Of a DNA stretch of 6,624 nt, positions 6,413-6,624 are shown one piece after another. The DNA lies in contig CAMBWL010000049.1 of the NCBI GenBank assembly GCA_945871625.1, forward strand, positions 1 to 6,624, written 5' to 3'. The first letter of the stretch is position 1. Every line of letters starts with the position of its first letter. The notes below the pieces were generated by a model. That model was not told the origin of the DNA. It did no database searches and worked only from the letters and a program-made list of their open reading frames with translations. The position numbers were made by a program, and so were the translations under genes. The DNA is from Bifidobacterium breve (GTDB lineage Bacteria; Actinomycetota; Acidimicrobiia; Acidimicrobiales; Ilumatobacteraceae).

Positions 6413-6624
6413 TCATTTACCGTGGTGCAACGAACCGGTCTTTAAAAACTTGGTGAGACGAGTTTTGTCGGCGAGCGAAAAGTAGCGCCAAGCAGCAATA
6501 CATCCAGCAATGCCAATTATTTCAAGCGGCACATTCCATGTGCCGCGCTCGACCGACGGCAACGAGTTTTCGCTCAATGAGATGCCGGTCAATGGCCACC
6601 AGAAAGTTTTTGTGTTCGAAAATG
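6413..6624 (-). CDS. C-terminus of a probable DUF457/YdjM-like membrane metal-dependent hydrolase (5' end outside window)
   Basis: Reading leftward from the window edge, a minus-strand frame (6622 down to TGA at 6415-6413) is open for 69 codons and gives a protein-like sequence. It starts with a hydrophobic aromatic WWPLTG motif at partial residues 8-13, followed by VERGTWNVP (24-32) and a hydrophobic stretch LEIIGIAGCIAAWRYF (33-48) that should be membrane-embedded. A basic cytoplasmic tail with KFLKTGSLHHGK ends it. The WP motif followed by a final membrane helix and a short basic tail recalls the end of DUF457 (YdjM-type) predicted metal-dependent hydrolases, but the catalytic part lies outside the window. 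The other two minus-strand frames stop within this stretch. The gene is convergent with rnpB, its stop only 19 bases from the P1 helix, with no obvious terminator of its own between. Coding status is fairly sure; the family is tentative. Confidence 0.6.
   Translation of the reverse strand, partial: FSNTKTFWWPLTGISLSENSLPSVERGTWNVPLEIIGIAGCIAAWRYFSLADKTRLTKFLKTGSLHHGK

Noticed and set aside
6088..6456. Open frames on both strands across 6088-6324 and 6223-6456
   Set aside because: They overlie the RNase P RNA, whose helices and conserved core explain this sequence.
6427..6458. A/T-rich inverted repeat near AAAAACTTGG and GAGTTTTG
   Set aside because: It lies within the minus-strand coding tail, is only about 5-6 weak pairs and lacks a following U-run, so it is not a credible terminator.

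Overview
The window reads as a moderate-GC actinobacterial chromosome segment, possibly from the Acidimicrobiia. This is inferred from the overall style of the proteins and from an RNase P RNA whose core segments resemble the mycobacterial and Streptomyces ones. No lineage marker settles the class.

Positions 55-5988 hold five closely spaced plus-strand genes, probably one operon. In order they are: an FAD-dependent glycerol-3-phosphate dehydrogenase of the GlpD family; a flavoprotein of the alkyldihydroxyacetonephosphate synthase (AGPS) family; an FGGY sugar/polyol kinase resembling GlpK but lacking several glycerol-contact residues; a small soluble ferritin-like protein; and a larger ferritin-like protein with a twin-arginine lipoprotein signal. 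Gaps are 6, 30 and 19 bp, and the last two genes overlap by 4 bp. Only the kinase has a clear Shine-Dalgarno sequence. The first three proteins all belong to families acting on three-carbon polyols or their phosphates (polyol to polyol phosphate, glycerol-3-phosphate to DHAP, and acyl-DHAP to alkyl-DHAP chemistry in AGPS), so a shared glycerol/DHAP or ether-lipid pathway is the simplest reading, but the kinase substrate is uncertain. The ferritin-like pair has no evident chemical link to the trio.

Positions 6023-6394 hold rnpB, the RNA subunit of RNase P, on the plus strand. It is recognisable from its conserved core, an exact 11-bp P1 helix, a P6 pseudoknot and the L15 GGU motif. It is unusual in two ways. 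The P18 stem-loop is absent, and one base pair of the catalytic-core helix P4 is inverted by a compensated double change.

The last ~210 bases carry the C-terminus of a minus-strand gene, convergent with rnpB, probably a membrane protein of the DUF457/YdjM metal-dependent hydrolase type. I saw no insertion sequence, CRISPR array, tRNA or attachment site.
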